64,000 bases of DNA from Mixta calida (GCF_002953215.1 NZ_CP026378.1:62001-126000), one strand, 5' to 3'; counted from the first letter of the stretch, positions 1 to 11,701 are shown. Notes: generated from the letters alone by a model not told the origin. Translations and numbers: made by a program.

Positions 1-2433
1 CTTGACCAGGCAGCTGGTGGCCATATAGATGTATCTAAATTTAATGGCGAATATAAAGTCCCGGCGGGAACCTATGCGGCAGATATTTATTTAAATAACA
101 GACTGCTTGGTAGGGAAAATGTTACCGTGCGCGAGGTTAAAGGGAAGTCGATCGTTTGCTTTACCCCAACGCTGGTGGCGCTAACCGGATTGCGTACAGG
201 CAAAATTTCAACGGAACAGATGAGTGCGTTACGTCAGGAAAATAGCTGTACGGCTTTAGAAACCTTGCAGCCATCATCGAGCGCAGAGATGTTGCTTTCC
301 GACATGCGCCTGAATATTAATATTCCTCAGGCCTATATCAACCGTGCCGCGCGTGGTTCGGTTGATCCAAGCTTATGGGAAGATGGTAATAACGCCTTAT
401 ATGCTACCTACGATAACAGTTACTTTAAGCAGAAATCGGGTAACTATGACTCGGAATCTTTCTACAGTAAGTTAGGCGGTGGCATCAATATCAACGGCTG
501 GATGTTCCGTCATTCAGGCGCATGGAGATGGAACAAAAATAACGGCAGTAGCTATTCCGTTTTTAGAAATAACTTACAGCGCGATATCACGCCGCTTCGT
601 TCAAGGTTGCTAATTGGCGACGCCAACAGCTCCGGGACGATGTTTAACTCATTTATGTTCAGAGGGGTGCAGCTTGCCACCTCTGAGCAAATGATGCCTG
701 ATTCTCAGCGCGGTTATGCGCCTGTGGTTCGCGGTATTGCGCAAACCAACGCCCGTGTGCGCATTGAGCAGAACGGCTCTCTGATTTATGAAACGACCGT
801 ACCGCCGGGTGAGTTTGCTATAGATGATATTTACCCCTCCGGCTATGGCGGCGATCTTAACGTTACCGTGACGGAGTCTGACGGACGGGAATCATCTTTT
901 GTTGTCCCTTATGCTTCCGTGGCTGAAATGATCCGTCCGGGCACCTGGCGCTACAGTACGTTGATAGGGACTTTACGTAACCAGGGTGTGAGCTATACGC
1001 CTAAAGTTTTCCAGACGACCCTGCAACATGGCGTCAATAACTGGCTTACCAGTTATGGCGGGCTGTTGGGCACTGGAGATTATTTGGCTGGGTTGATCGG
1101 TGGGGCTATTGGCACATCGGTCGGCGCTTTTGCTTTGGATGTTACCGGCGCCAGGTTTGATGATGGTACTTCCGATCAGAATGGCGTAAGTATCCGGGCC
1201 AGCTATAGCAAGTTTATTAGTGCTACCAGCAGTAGTATTTCACTTGCTGCCTATCGCTTTTCTTCATCCGGCTATCTCGATCTGAACAATGCCGTACAGT
1301 TAGTTGATTATCACAAACAAAATAAGAGCGAGTGGAGCAATTTATTAAACCGCCCTCAAAACCGTTTCTCTGTAACGTTAAACCAGCGTCTGGGAGAGAA
1401 AGGCGGCAATTTTTATACCAGTGGTTACATTGAAAATTACTGGAATAAAGCGGGCAGCGATGTGCAGTATCAGGTGGGATATACCAATAATTATCGCGCT
1501 ATAAACTATGGGTTTAGCGTAAATCGTTCTAAAACGGGATCCTATTCAGAAACACAATACCTTCTCTCTTTCTCTATGCCGCTTGGTCGTAGTGCCCACG
1601 CGCCTTATATCAATAGCTATACCACCCGTAGCGATAATGGCGTATCAAGCCAGATTGGCTTAAGTGGCATGCTTGGTGAAAAAGATCAGTTCAGCTATAA
1701 CGTTGGTCTGGCGCGCGATGAAAACGGTGAAGGTTCAGGAAATCTTTCTGGCTCTTATCGTTTGGATAATACGCAGTTAAAAGGTAGCTATGCCAAAGGG
1801 AAGGGCTATCACTCTTATACTGCCGGTATGAATGGTAGTTTTGTGGCTTTACCGGGAGCGTTTATTGCCAGCCCTTATACCGGTGATACCTTAGCTGTTG
1901 TTCAGGCTAAAGGTGCGGAGGGCGCGACAGTTGAAGGCTATCCAGGCGTTGTGGTTAATAACTCTGGCTATGCGCTTGTTCCTTATTTAACGCCTTATCA
2001 CATCAACAAAATCGCAATAAATCCGGAAGGAATGCCGCTGGATGTCGAACTGGAGACCAGCGTTAAGCAGGTTGTGCCGCGTGCGGGAGCGATAGTAAAA
2101 GTTAATTATCCAACCAAACAGGGGCAGGCGGTATTAATCCGCGCGCAGTTACCGGACGGTGAAGCGTTACCGTTTGGTGCCAGCGTAACAACAGATGATG
2201 GACGCGATGTTGGGGTTGTTGCACAGGGCGGACAAATGTATATCCGTTTAGATGAAAATATTAACCATCTACAAGTTAGTTGGGGACCATCCAGCCGTTA
2301 TACCTGCCGGTTTGATGTTAACCTGCCGGAAAGTACAGGTAAAAAACAGCGCCAGTACCAACGGCTCGATACCACATGCCGTTACCCTATGCCTACCGCT
2401 GCGCAAGAAGCATTAGCGAAAGTGGTGCAGTAG
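1..2433 (+). CDS. Fimbrial outer-membrane usher protein (5' end outside window)
   Basis: This is the 3' part of a chaperone-usher pilus usher, the outer-membrane pore that accepts chaperone-bound pilins and secretes them as a fibre. The reading frame is open from base 1; the first residues (LDQAAGGHIDVSKF, then VPAGTYAADIYLNN) look like the usher N-terminal chaperone-binding domain, so the GTG at 127 is not the true start. A Gly/Tyr/Ser-rich 24-strand barrel follows, with a plug segment near PVVRGIAQTNARVRIEQNG and C-terminal domains ending with a conserved Cys pair (YTCRF...DTTC). The stop is at 2431-2433 and a fimbrial adhesin begins 28 bases later, as in fim-type operons. Chaperone and major pilin genes should lie upstream. 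I cannot assign a named pilus type. Confidence 0.93.
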   Translation, partial: LDQAAGGHIDVSKFNGEYKVPAGTYAADIYLNNRLLGRENVTVREVKGKSIVCFTPTLVALTGLRTGKISTEQMSALRQENSCTALETLQPSSSAEMLLSDMRLNINIPQAYINRAARGSVDPSLWEDGNNALYATYDNSYFKQKSGNYDSESFYSKLGGGININGWMFRHSGAWRWNKNNGSSYSVFRNNLQRDITPLRSRLLIGDANSSGTMFNSFMFRGVQLATSEQMMPDSQRGYAPVVRGIAQTNARVRIEQNGSLIYETTVPPGEFAIDDIYPSGYGGDLNVTVTESDGRESSFVVPYASVAEMIRPGTWRYSTLIGTLRNQGVSYTPKVFQTTLQHGVNNWLTSYGGLLGTGDYLAGLIGGAIGTSVGAFALDVTGARFDDGTSDQNGVSIRASYSKFISATSSSISLAAYRFSSSGYLDLNNAVQLVDYHKQNKSEWSNLLNRPQNRFSVTLNQRLGEKGGNFYTSGYIENYWNKAGSDVQYQVGYTNNYRAINYGFSVNRSKTGSYSETQYLLSFSMPLGRSAHAPYINSYTTRSDNGVSSQIGLSGMLGEKDQFSYNVGLARDENGEGSGNLSGSYRLDNTQLKGSYAKGKGYHSYTAGMNGSFVALPGAFIASPYTGDTLAVVQAKGAEGATVEGYPGVVVNNSGYALVPYLTPYHINKIAINPEGMPLDVELETSVKQVVPRAGAIVKVNYPTKQGQAVLIRAQLPDGEALPFGASVTTDDGRDVGVVAQGGQMYIRLDENINHLQVSWGPSSRYTCRFDVNLPESTGKKQRQYQRLDTTCRYPMPTAAQEALAKVVQ

Positions 2434-2461
2434 ACGCCAGCGTTGAGCTTTGGAGATAAAA

Positions 2462-3508
2462 ATGAAACATATAATAAAAAAGAAGAAATTTAAGGCAGGT
2501 GCGTTATTCCTGTTAGTTGCATCTGCTTTTATGTGCAATAAAAGTTATGCTATTATTCACTGCGGTCCTGATTCTAATGTAACTAACTCTAACATCGCTT
2601 TTGATTTTAATGAGCTGCCGAATCAAATACCTACTTCGGTTCCTGTCGGTACAACTATTTATCAGCAAGATATGGAACTGGAGCTGTGGTGTGCGATCGA
2701 CATCAAGACCGAAACCATTCCTCCTGAAGTAAAGATGATCTATGTTAACAGGGATAATATAGAGAATACTTTAGGCAAGGATAGCGGGCTGACATTTTAT
2801 ATCACCATAAATGGCGACAGAAGCAGCGTTGCACAAAGCTATGAGAGTGGTACCACAACCGATATCTATTTTGCCAACGGATTACCAACAAAATATTATA
2901 CAAAACTCACCGTTCCTGTACGTGTTGAGTTGGTGAAAACATCACAAAATATTAAGTTATCACCGTTGCGTAATGATATCTGGCTATTTTCAATTGGGGA
3001 TGCAGGCACAAGCTACTTGCGTTATCGTGCAACGAATGCGAAAAAGCTTACATTTACCGAATTCACCTGTAATACAGTGACGCCTAATATAACTCAAACG
3101 TTACCAATGTTAGATATTTCTGAAATTAAGAGTAACGGTAGAGTAGATACGCATACCACAGATTTTTCCGTAGGCCTGAACTGTAACGGGGATTTATGGA
3201 GTACGCTTTCCATTAATATGTCCTTCAGCGGTACAGCTGTAAGCGGATTGGAAGGTAGCGGCGTTTATCAATTCTTTAATAGTACTTCAGGTGAGGTGGC
3301 GGAAGGTATTGGTTTCCAGCTACTACACCAGAACGGTGCGGGTGAATATGTCGAAACGCCAGATAAAGCATGGTTTAAAGTGGGTAACTTCTCCGATCGT
3401 AGTGAAGTATTAAACGTTCCTTTAAGAGCGGTCTATTATAAAACTGGCGGGAAAGTTATGCCTGGCGAAGTAACAGGTCGGGTAACTTATACCGTTGATT
3501 ATATGTAA
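2462..3508 (+). CDS. Fimbrial tip adhesin / minor fimbrial subunit
   Basis: A secreted 348-residue protein following the usher, probably the receptor-binding tip subunit of this pilus. I chose ATG 2462 because GGAGA at 2452-2456 is well placed for it; the upstream in-frame TTG at 2450 has no such site. Residues 1-30 form a signal peptide (KKKKFK followed by a hydrophobic stretch and KSYA). The size, roughly twice that of a pilin, and two Cys-containing halves fit a lectin domain plus pilin domain layout like FimH. The C-terminus (GRVTYTVDYM) has the alternating pattern and penultimate Tyr of a pilin strand recognised by the chaperone. Sequence and codon use are AT-richer than the housekeeping genes. 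The receptor cannot be inferred. Confidence 0.82.
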   Translation: MKHIIKKKKFKAGALFLLVASAFMCNKSYAIIHCGPDSNVTNSNIAFDFNELPNQIPTSVPVGTTIYQQDMELELWCAIDIKTETIPPEVKMIYVNRDNIENTLGKDSGLTFYITINGDRSSVAQSYESGTTTDIYFANGLPTKYYTKLTVPVRVELVKTSQNIKLSPLRNDIWLFSIGDAGTSYLRYRATNAKKLTFTEFTCNTVTPNITQTLPMLDISEIKSNGRVDTHTTDFSVGLNCNGDLWSTLSINMSFSGTAVSGLEGSGVYQFFNSTSGEVAEGIGFQLLHQNGAGEYVETPDKAWFKVGNFSDRSEVLNVPLRAVYYKTGGKVMPGEVTGRVTYTVDYM

Positions 3509-3645
3509 TGGATGGAAATTTAAACTTGAAATTTGTAATATGCAGGCTGTAGGATAACCACGGTTTAACAGATTAATTGCTGTCAATCTGCTATCAATCT
3601 GATTGTTAAATTTGTGGGTGCTGATATAAAGTTAAGGGAATAACT

Positions 3646-6600
3646 ATGAGCCGAAAATATTTGCGTTTCCAGCCACTTACAGACTGGAGGGTAGGTAAGA
3701 CCTGTTTGCTTATCACTCTGGTACCTTTTTCCGTTAACAGTGCGTCAATCTGGAATGAAAGTAGCGGAAAACGGACAGAGGTAACATCGGGCTATTCCAG
3801 CCAGGAGGAAAGAGATTATCCTCTTTTTGTTTCTGGCGAGGGAAGTGAGCTGGTTGTTAATTCCCCCTGGAATTCACGACAAATAGAAAAACAACCCCTG
3901 CTGCACTGGTACAAAATCAAGGGACGCTTACCTTAAATGGCGCCAGCCTGAAAACTAATGCGCAAGTTTCTCCCGGGGTCAAAGTATCATCGGGTACGCT
4001 TAATATGGATAACACCACTATTAATAATAGTGCTAATTCCTCGCATGGTATTGCGGCTAATGGTAATTCCACGCTTAATGTTACTAACTCGACCATTACC
4101 CTGGGTGGTACAAGCAGCTATGGTATTGAGCTAAAGGATCAATCAAATCTGGTGGCGGATGGGCTACATTTTAATATTAATGGCACATCTACTACTACGG
4201 GGATTACGTTAAGTCACCAGGATGCTAAAGCCCAGATTAGTAATAGTACATTTAACGTCAGTAGTGGCTCCGGCAACTATGCGATCCAGCAAAACCTGGG
4301 TGAGCTGACAGCAGATAACTTAACGATTACTGCAAAAGGTAAGGGGGCGGTTTACGTATAGGCGACTGGGGGCAGGATCGTGCTTTAAAAAGTACGCTTT
4401 CAGATAGCACTATTGAGACGGAAGACGGTTTGGGGCTGCTTATTCGCAATGCAGTAGCAGAGCTGAATAATAATATCGTTAGTACTAGTGGTACCAGCGC
4501 CAGGGCTCTGGATATTAATACCAACGCCAGCGTTACGGTTAATAATGGCAGTTATACCACCCGTGGTAATAATGCGGATGCGGTTTGGCTCGCTGGCAAT
4601 ACAGATTTGAAAATTAATGATGCTTCGCTGACTACGCTTGGTAATGGATCTCATGCATTGAATGCTCAGTTTGGCTCTGCGGCGGCGGAAGGCGTGACAT
4701 TATCTACCTCTGGCGTTAGCAGCTACGGTTTCTATGCGGAAAATCACTCTACCGGCAACAATCTCACCATCGAGACTACCGGTGAAAAAGGCATGGGGGT
4801 ATTTAGTGCCACTCAGAACGGCCAAATAGATCTGACTAACAGTACTATCAAGACTCATGGCGCTTTTGCCAGTGGTATTGTCGCTTATCCTCAATCTACC
4901 GTGACGGCCAGCAATGTTACCGTTACAACACATGGCAATGAGGCGAGCGCTTTATCTGTTCGTGCAGGAAACATTAACGTTGATAACAGTACGCTAACTA
5001 GCGAAGGAAACGCAGCCGCACTGACTGCCAGTGGCTATTCCGACACGCTGTTCAATACGGTAAACCTTGATAAGGTTAAGCTTACCAGCGCGACGCAAGA
5101 AGCTATCCGGGCTACAGCGACAACCCTTAAAATGCAGGCCCGCAATGGCTCTGTAATAGAAGGTGGCAACGGCCAGTTATTAAACGTCTTTACCTTAAAC
5201 GATGAGCAGGAATCCATTGTTTATCCATCTCACGTTGAATTAGAAGCCATAAATAATTCCACTCTGAATGGGGATGTTTATGTCGATCCTGACAGCTATG
5301 GCTCTGTGGTATTGCGTGAAACTTCACAGCTTACCGGCACGGTAAATAACGCGGATGTTGGTGTTTATTCCAGCAGTCTGTGGCAAATGACCGGCTCTTC
5401 ATCCGTTCAGAACCTGGTTAACGAAGGCACCGTGGCTTTTAAATCGGGGGCTGTTAATGATGTGTTAACTGTTGAGGGTAATTATCAAGGCAACAACGGT
5501 ACGATAATTTTCAATACGGTTGTGAATGATGACAACTCTGCAACCAACAAGCTGATCGTTAAAGGTGATACTTCAGGTTCCACGAATGTTGAAGTGCTTA
5601 ACGTTGGCGGCATCGGCGCGAAAACCATTAACGGTATCGAGCTGGTAGAGGTAAAAGGGGCGTCTGATGGTGAATTCGTACAGAAAGGCCGTATTGTTGC
5701 TGGTGCTTATGAATATAAATTAGGACGCGGCCAGGGAGCAGATGCTAAAAACTGGTATTTAGCGAACTGGCAAGAAGAGCCGAATCCGGAACCGGCGCCG
5801 CCGGAACCGACGCCGGAACCGACGCCGGAACCGATACCGGAACCAACCCCGACGCCGGAACCAACCCCGACACCGGAACCAACCCCGACGCCGGAATCAA
5901 CCCGACGCCGGAACCAACCCCGACACCGGAACCAACCCCGACGCCGGAACCAACCCCGACACCGGAACCAACCCCGACGCCGGAACCAACCCCGACGCCG
6001 GAACCAACCCCGACACCGGAACCAACCCCGACGCCGGAACCAACCCCGACACCGGAACCAACCCCGACACCGGAACCAACCCCGACGCCGCCGATTGACC
6101 TTACGCGTAACGGCGTTATTCGTCCTGAAGCGGGTGGTTATATTGCTAACAGTGCGGCGGCCGCTACGTTATTTAATCTCAGCCTGCACGATCGTCTTGG
6201 TAATGAGGGCCAGTCTGCTGACGGGCAGCACAAGACCAGTTTATGGCTGCGCCAGGCGGGTGGCCATAATCGTACCTACATGGCAGACCAACTGGAAGCT
6301 CAGAGTAACCGCTATACCATACAGTTGGGCGGCGATCTGATTCAGCAGGAGCTGGGTGGCGGAAGTTTACATATTGGACCGATGTTTGGTTATGGACATC
6401 AGTCAACAAATATTCGCTCAACGGTGAACCACTATTCCAGCGACAGCAGTATTTCAGGCTATAGCGTGGGCGCTTACGCTACCTGGTTCGCTAATCAGGA
6501 CAGAAATACCGGACTATGGCTGGATAGTTGGGTGCAATATAACTGGTTCAACAGTAGCGTATCAGGGGAAGGGCTGTGGACTGAGAAATATCATACTCAG

Positions 6601-7074
6601 GGCGTCAGTGCCTCACTGGAAGCTGGCTACGGCTGGAAAGCGCTTGAGCGCACCGGGAAAAACCAGCGTACCTACGGTTTTTATCTGCAACCGCATGCGC
6701 AGTTTATCTTTAACGGCCTTAAAACCGTGCATCTGGTTGAACAAAACGGTACGCAGGTAGTGGCTAATAAAAACACTAATGTGATATCTCGTATCGGGGT
6801 ACGTGGCTGGATCACCGAGTCTAAACAGCCCGGAGAAAGCAATCTGAAGCCCTATGTAGAACTTAACTGGCTGTATAACAGCGACCCTTTCCGGGTCAAT
6901 CTCAATCAGGTTGACGTTGAGCAAAATAGCGGCAGAAATTTAGCGGAGCTTAAAACCGGCGTGGAAGGGAAGATAAGCGATAACTTCCATATTAATGGCA
7001 GCGTGGCTCTGCAACATGGCCGCTATCATTACCAGGACGCCAGCCTGATGTTAGGGGCTAAGTACACCTTCTGA
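3646..7074 (+). pseudogene. AIDA/pertactin-type autotransporter broken by three single-base frameshifts
   Basis: Pieces of one autotransporter run in three frames. Frame 1 from ATG 3646 (SD AAGGGA) gives a signal-peptide-like start up to about 3863. Frame 3 (about 3861-4361) gives Asn/Thr/Ser-rich beta-helix repeats. Frame 2 (4343 to about 5902) continues the passenger into a Pro-Thr-Glu linker. Frame 1 again (about 5904-7074) gives the translocator barrel, with [20 protein letters not shown] and [12 protein letters not shown], and ends in the Phe expected for a BAM substrate. Each switch equals one missing base: probably at the C5 run 3863-3867 (or A5 3887-3891), at G5 4343-4347, and at C3 5901-5903 inside repeat unit 4. 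Three losses restore frame, so the intact gene would code about 1,140 residues. Either this is a real pseudogene or some of the runs are assembly errors. Confidence 0.85.
5843..6093 (+). repeat. 18-bp tandem repeat encoding a Pro-Thr-Pro-Glu linker
   Basis: Fourteen consecutive units of CCAACCCCGACGCCGGAA, alternating with a variant that reads GACACC, encode PTPTPE in the autotransporter frame. Unit 4 (5897-5913) is only 17 bases and begins TCAACCC, so it carries both a C-to-T change and the base loss that shifts the frame. Less regular PEPTPEP codons precede the array from about 5785. In the intact protein this would be a rigid spacer between passenger and barrel, and its unit number could change by slippage without breaking the frame. 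Confidence 0.95.
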
Positions 7075-7092
7075 TGAATCTGCAATAAAAAT

Positions 7093-7133
7093 AAAAAGGC
7101 GCCGGATAAATCATACTCTCCGGCGCCTTTTTT
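7093..7133. terminator. Bidirectional rho-independent terminator between autotransporter and mnmE
   Basis: AGGCGCCGGA at 7097-7106 pairs with TCCGGCGCCT at 7119-7128. The stem is followed by T6 (7128-7133) on the plus strand and preceded by A5 (7093-7097), which gives a T run on the minus strand. It can end both convergent transcripts. Confidence 0.88.
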
Positions 7134-7175
7134 ATATTGTTCTCTCGCTGGCTATGCGAAAAACGTTGGCAGAAA

Positions 7176-8540
7176 CTATTTACCAATACAAAAGCTGGAG
7201 AAAATACGCCCCAGCAGATCGTCGGAGGTAAACTCGCCGGTAATCTCGCTTAGCGCCTGCTGCGCCAGCCGCAATTCCTCCGCCAATAGCTCGCCAGCCC
7301 ATGCGCCCAGCAGCTGCGCTTTACCTTGTTGTAAGTGAGTGTCCGCTAACTCCAGAGCCTGTAAATGACGACGGCGCGCTAAAAAGCCGCCTTCCATATT
7401 GTCATTAAAGCCCATGCTCTGTTTCAGATGGTCGCGCAGCACATCGACGCCCTGGCCGGTACGCGCTGACAGTCTAATAAGTGAGTAACCATTTACTTCT
7501 GTTAAACCCAGCGGCTCACCGGTGACATCCGCTTTATTACGCACCACGGTGATCGGTAAGGCAGCGGGTAGACGCGCAATAAAATCGGGCCAGATGGCAG
7601 CAGGTTCAATAGCATCGGTGGTGGTGCCGTCAACCATAAACAGCACGCGATCCGCCTGTTCAATCTCCTGCCAGGCGCGCTCGATGCCGATACGCTCAAC
7701 CTCATCGCTGGCGTCGCGCAAACCGGCGGTATCAATGATATGCAGCGGCATGCCGTCAATATGGATATGCTCGCGCAGCACGTCGCGCGTGGTGCCGGCG
7801 ATATCAGTAACGATAGCGGCTTCGCGACCGGCCAGCGCATTAAGCAGGCTCGATTTACCGGCGTTGGGGCGTCCAGCGATCACCACTTTCATCCCTTCAC
7901 GCAGCAGGCTGCCCTGGCGAGCCTCGGCGCGCACGGCGTTCAGGTCCTGCATCACGGCGTTTAGCTGCGCTTCAATTTTGCCATCGGACAGGAAATCAAT
8001 CTCTTCATCCGGGAAGTCGATAGCCGCTTCCACGTAGATTCGCAGGTGAGTGAGCGCTTCCACTAGATGATTAACACGGGTAGAGAAGGCGCCCTGTAGC
8101 GAGTTCAGCGCGGAGCGCGCCGCCTGCTCGGAGCTGGCATCGATCAGGTCGGCAATCGCCTCCGCCTGCGCCAGGTCCAGCTTATCGTTAAGAAACGCGC
8201 GTTCCGAAAACTCGCCTGGGTTAGCGATGCGCACGCCGGGCAGCGCCACGATGCGCTTCAGCAGCAGATCGAGGATCACCGGGCCGCCGTGTCCTTGTAA
8301 CTCCAGCACATCCTCGCCGGTAAAGGAGTTAGGCCCCGGAAACCATAGCGCGATGCCCTGGTCGAGGGTGCTGCCGTCCGCCGCTTTAAAAGGCAGATAG
8401 TCGGCGTAACGCGGTTTCGGCAGTTTGCCCAACAGTTGCCGGGCGACCTCTGCCGCTTTGCTGCCGGAAACACGCAGAATGCCCACGCCGCCGCGTCCTG
8501 GCGGTGTGGCCTGGGCGACAATGGTATCGCTGTGGCTCAT
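7176..8540 (-). CDS. mnmE: tRNA uridine-5-carboxymethylaminomethyl modification GTPase MnmE
   Basis: MnmE works with MnmG to install the cmnm5 group on wobble uridine-34 of several tRNAs, using GTP and a folate donor. The 454-residue length equals that of E. coli. The N-terminal folate-binding domain begins with [19 protein letters not shown]. The G domain inserted in the helical domain shows G1 GRPNAGKSS at about 223-231, the G2 TTRD at about 249-252, G3 DTAG at about 270-273 and G4 NKAD at about 335-338. The protein ends in the signature CIGK whose Cys is required for modification. It lies downstream of yidC on the same strand, as in E. coli, but a hairpin separates the two. Confidence 0.98.
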   Translation of the reverse strand: MSHSDTIVAQATPPGRGGVGILRVSGSKAAEVARQLLGKLPKPRYADYLPFKAADGSTLDQGIALWFPGPNSFTGEDVLELQGHGGPVILDLLLKRIVALPGVRIANPGEFSERAFLNDKLDLAQAEAIADLIDASSEQAARSALNSLQGAFSTRVNHLVEALTHLRIYVEAAIDFPDEEIDFLSDGKIEAQLNAVMQDLNAVRAEARQGSLLREGMKVVIAGRPNAGKSSLLNALAGREAAIVTDIAGTTRDVLREHIHIDGMPLHIIDTAGLRDASDEVERIGIERAWQEIEQADRVLFMVDGTTTDAIEPAAIWPDFIARLPAALPITVVRNKADVTGEPLGLTEVNGYSLIRLSARTGQGVDVLRDHLKQSMGFNDNMEGGFLARRRHLQALELADTHLQQGKAQLLGAWAGELLAEELRLAQQALSEITGEFTSDDLLGRIFSSFCIGK

Positions 8541-8654
8541 GGAAACTCTCTCAATACTGTAAAACGAAGGCGGTCGATTGACCGCCTGATAATAATCACT
8601 GTCGCCGGATTTACCACCCCCGGCGTCAATTTTGATGACCGGAAAGCAACAAAT

Positions 8655-8685
8655 AAGCAGGGGCGGGAAAATCCCGCCCCTGCTT
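8655..8685 (-). terminator. Hairpin between yidC and mnmE
   Basis: A 14-bp perfect inverted repeat (8655-8668 with 8672-8685, GC-rich core GCAGGGGCGGGA) has a 3-base loop. On the minus strand it is followed by a T-rich tail (TTATTTG), so it probably terminates or attenuates transcription leaving yidC. Confidence 0.7.
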
Positions 8686-8717
8686 GATACTGCCGGAGGT
8701 CACGTTGACTCCGACGG

Positions 8718-10361
8718 TTAGGCTTTCTTCTTGTCGCGGCTGTGCAGGCCGCGTTTTTCCAGACCGCGATAGATCAGCTGCTGCTGGAGAATGGTGACCA
8801 GGTTGCTGACGATGTAGTAAAGCACCAGACCTGACGGGAACCACAGGAAGAAGACGGTAAAGATGACCGGCATAAAGGTCATGATCTTCTGCTGCATCGG
8901 ATCGGTTACGGTGGTCGGCGACATCTTCTGAATGAAGAACATCGTTACGCCCATCAGAATCGGCAGGATATAGTACGGGTCCTGCGCGGACAGGTCATGG
9001 ATCCAGAGCGCGAACGGCGCATGACGCAGTTCTACCGAGCCCATCAGCATGTAGTAAAGCGCAAGGAAGATCGGCATCTGGATAACCAGAGGCAGACAGC
9101 CGCCCAGCGGGTTTACCTTCTCCGACTTATACAGCGCCATCATTTCCTGGCTCATGCGCTGCTTGTCATCGCCCAGACGCTCACGCATCGCCTGAATCTT
9201 CGGCTGCAGCATGCGCATCTTCGCCATGGAGGTGTACTGCGCTTTGGTCAGCGGGTACATGATGCCACGCACGATAAAGGTGATGACGATAATGGAGAAG
9301 CCCCAGTTGCCGATAAAGCTGTGCAGGAACTTCAGCAGCTTAAACAGCGGCTGAGAGATAAACCACAGCCAGCCGTAGTCCACGGTCAGATCAAGGTGAG
9401 GCGCGATGGCCGCCATCTTGTCCTGAATTTCCGGGCCGACCCACAGCGTCGCCGCCAGCGTCTGCTGGCTGCCTGGCGCAACCGTCACCGGCGCGGATTT
9501 ATAGCCGACGGCCGCAATACCATTGCCAAGATTGCTGGTATAGAGCGTGTTGTTGCCTGCGGTGCGCGGCACCCATGCGGTAGCGAAATATTGTTGCAGC
9601 ATCGCCACCCAACCGTTGGCGGTGGTGGTGCTCAGGTTTTCGTTATCGGCGATGGTGTCGAACTTATATTTCTCATACTTCTCGTCGCTGGTGGAGTAAG
9701 CGGCGCCGCGGAAAGTATGCAGAGCAAAGTTGTTGCTGCCGGTGTCGCGGTGCTTCGGCAGATCGATAGTCTGTTTCAGCTGGCCGAACATCGCTACTTC
9801 CAGCGGCTGCTGAGTCGCGTTGTTCACCTGATATTCGACGTTAATGGCATATTCGCCGCGCTTCAGCACGAACGTCTTGGTGTAGACGGCGCCGTTTTCC
9901 GCGGTAAAGGTCATCGGGATGCGCAACTCGCTCTGGTTATCAGCCAGTTCGAAGTGATCCTGCGTGGTAGTAAACAGCGGACGCGCGCCGTTATTCGGGT
10001 TGTCCGGCCCGTTTCTGCCGGTCAGGCCGCTCTGTGCCTGGTACAGGAAGGCTGAGGAGGTTTCCAGCAGCTGGAAAGGCTGAGAAGAACCCAGTTTGTC
10101 CGGGTAAGTCAGCAGCTGCGCCTGTTCCACATCGCCACCGCGGGTATTGATGTTCAAAGACAGGACATCAGTCTTAACGGTGATGGTTTTGCCCTGACCG
10201 CTGGCAGGCACACCCTGATTAGCGGCATCACCGGCTACTGTCGTGTTTTGCGTGGTCTGAGTTTGCTGAGGCTGCGGAGCATGGTCCGTCTGCCAGGCTT
10301 GCCAGATCATGAAAGACACGAACAGAAAAGCGATGAGAAAAAGATTGCGTTGCGAATCCAT
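8718..10361 (-). CDS. yidC: Membrane protein insertase YidC
   Basis: YidC inserts and folds inner-membrane proteins, alone or with SecYEG. The 547 residues match the gamma-proteobacterial form. TM1 is at about residues 6-20 ([16 protein letters not shown]), a large periplasmic domain runs to about 340, and the conserved five-helix core follows, with [19 protein letters not shown] carrying the conserved hydrophilic-groove Arg. The cytoplasmic coiled-coil loop ([16 protein letters not shown]) and a basic C-tail ([10 protein letters not shown]) are present. It starts just after yidD and is the last gene of the rpmH-rnpA-yidD-yidC cluster. Confidence 0.98.
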   Translation of the reverse strand: MDSQRNLFLIAFLFVSFMIWQAWQTDHAPQPQQTQTTQNTTVAGDAANQGVPASGQGKTITVKTDVLSLNINTRGGDVEQAQLLTYPDKLGSSQPFQLLETSSAFLYQAQSGLTGRNGPDNPNNGARPLFTTTQDHFELADNQSELRIPMTFTAENGAVYTKTFVLKRGEYAINVEYQVNNATQQPLEVAMFGQLKQTIDLPKHRDTGSNNFALHTFRGAAYSTSDEKYEKYKFDTIADNENLSTTTANGWVAMLQQYFATAWVPRTAGNNTLYTSNLGNGIAAVGYKSAPVTVAPGSQQTLAATLWVGPEIQDKMAAIAPHLDLTVDYGWLWFISQPLFKLLKFLHSFIGNWGFSIIVITFIVRGIMYPLTKAQYTSMAKMRMLQPKIQAMRERLGDDKQRMSQEMMALYKSEKVNPLGGCLPLVIQMPIFLALYYMLMGSVELRHAPFALWIHDLSAQDPYYILPILMGVTMFFIQKMSPTTVTDPMQQKIMTFMPVIFTVFFLWFPSGLVLYYIVSNLVTILQQQLIYRGLEKRGLHSRDKKKA

Positions 10362-10363
10362 CG

Positions 10364-10621
10364 TTAATGTTCTCTGTTATCGTCGGTTTTTGGCGGCACC
10401 GGATCGTCACCACCCGGGTTTAAAGGGTGGCATTTTAATACGCGTTTGAGCGTCAACCAACTGCCTTTTATCACTCCAAACCTGCGCAATGCCTCAACTC
10501 CATATTGCGAGCAGGTTGGGGTAAACCGGCAGTGAGGTCCCAGAAGCGGGCTAATGACGCGTTGATAAACGCGAATCAGCGCAATCAGGAGCCGCGAGCC
10601 AGGCGACAGTGACGACGCCAT
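10364..10621 (-). CDS. yidD: Membrane protein insertion efficiency factor YidD
   Basis: A small 85-residue membrane-associated protein that assists YidC-dependent insertion. It has the family hallmarks [19 protein letters not shown] and [14 protein letters not shown]. An amphipathic N-terminal segment ([16 protein letters not shown]) probably binds the inner membrane surface. The ATG at 10619-10621 lies inside rnpA, giving a 37-base overlap, and the stop is 2 bases before yidC, so translation of the cluster is likely coupled. Confidence 0.95.
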   Translation of the reverse strand: MASSLSPGSRLLIALIRVYQRVISPLLGPHCRFTPTCSQYGVEALRRFGVIKGSWLTLKRVLKCHPLNPGGDDPVPPKTDDNREH

Positions 10622-10944
10622 AATTTCTCCAACGCTTCCATTAGCGCACGGTTATCGAGGTCGGCTACCCCTTTCTTGGCCACGACCACAAAATCCATTG
10701 CGGGGAGTTCGTGTTGGCGCAGGCGAAAGCTTTCGCGGGTCAATCGCTTGATCCGGTTACGCTCATGCGCACGCTTAACATTTTTTTTCGCGACGGTAAG
10801 ACCGATACGGGGATGCCCCAGCGAATTAAGGCGGCCGAGGATGGTGATTTGCGGCGTGCCAGCCCGTTGTGGCTGCTGGAAGACGAAAGTGAAATGAGTG
10901 GGAGTTAGCAAACGTAACTCCCTGGGAAATGCGAGCTTAACCAC
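10585..10944 (-). CDS. rnpA: Ribonuclease P protein component
   Basis: The C5 protein of RNase P helps the catalytic RNA mature the 5' ends of tRNAs. It has 119 residues like E. coli and starts with GTG (10942-10944), as the E. coli gene does. The RNR motif [17 protein letters not shown] lies at about residues 58-74 in the conserved basic helix that contacts the RNA. It is co-oriented with rpmH upstream and overlaps yidD at its 3' end. Confidence 0.97.
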   Translation of the reverse strand: MVKLAFPRELRLLTPTHFTFVFQQPQRAGTPQITILGRLNSLGHPRIGLTVAKKNVKRAHERNRIKRLTRESFRLRQHELPAMDFVVVAKKGVADLDNRALMEALEKLWRRHCRLARGS

Positions 10945-10961
10945 TTATGGGTTAGCTTTTA

Positions 10962-11701
<740 letters not shown>

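Noticed and set aside
2450-2461. TTG 2450 as start of the fimbrial adhesin
   Set aside because: It overlaps the ribosome site GGAGA; ATG 2462 gives a normal signal peptide.
5904-6340. Arg/Asn/Gln/His-rich protein tail ([11 protein letters not shown] repeats)
   Set aside because: It is the autotransporter repeat read in the wrong frame after the base loss at 5901-5903; the correct frame gives PTPTPE and then the barrel.
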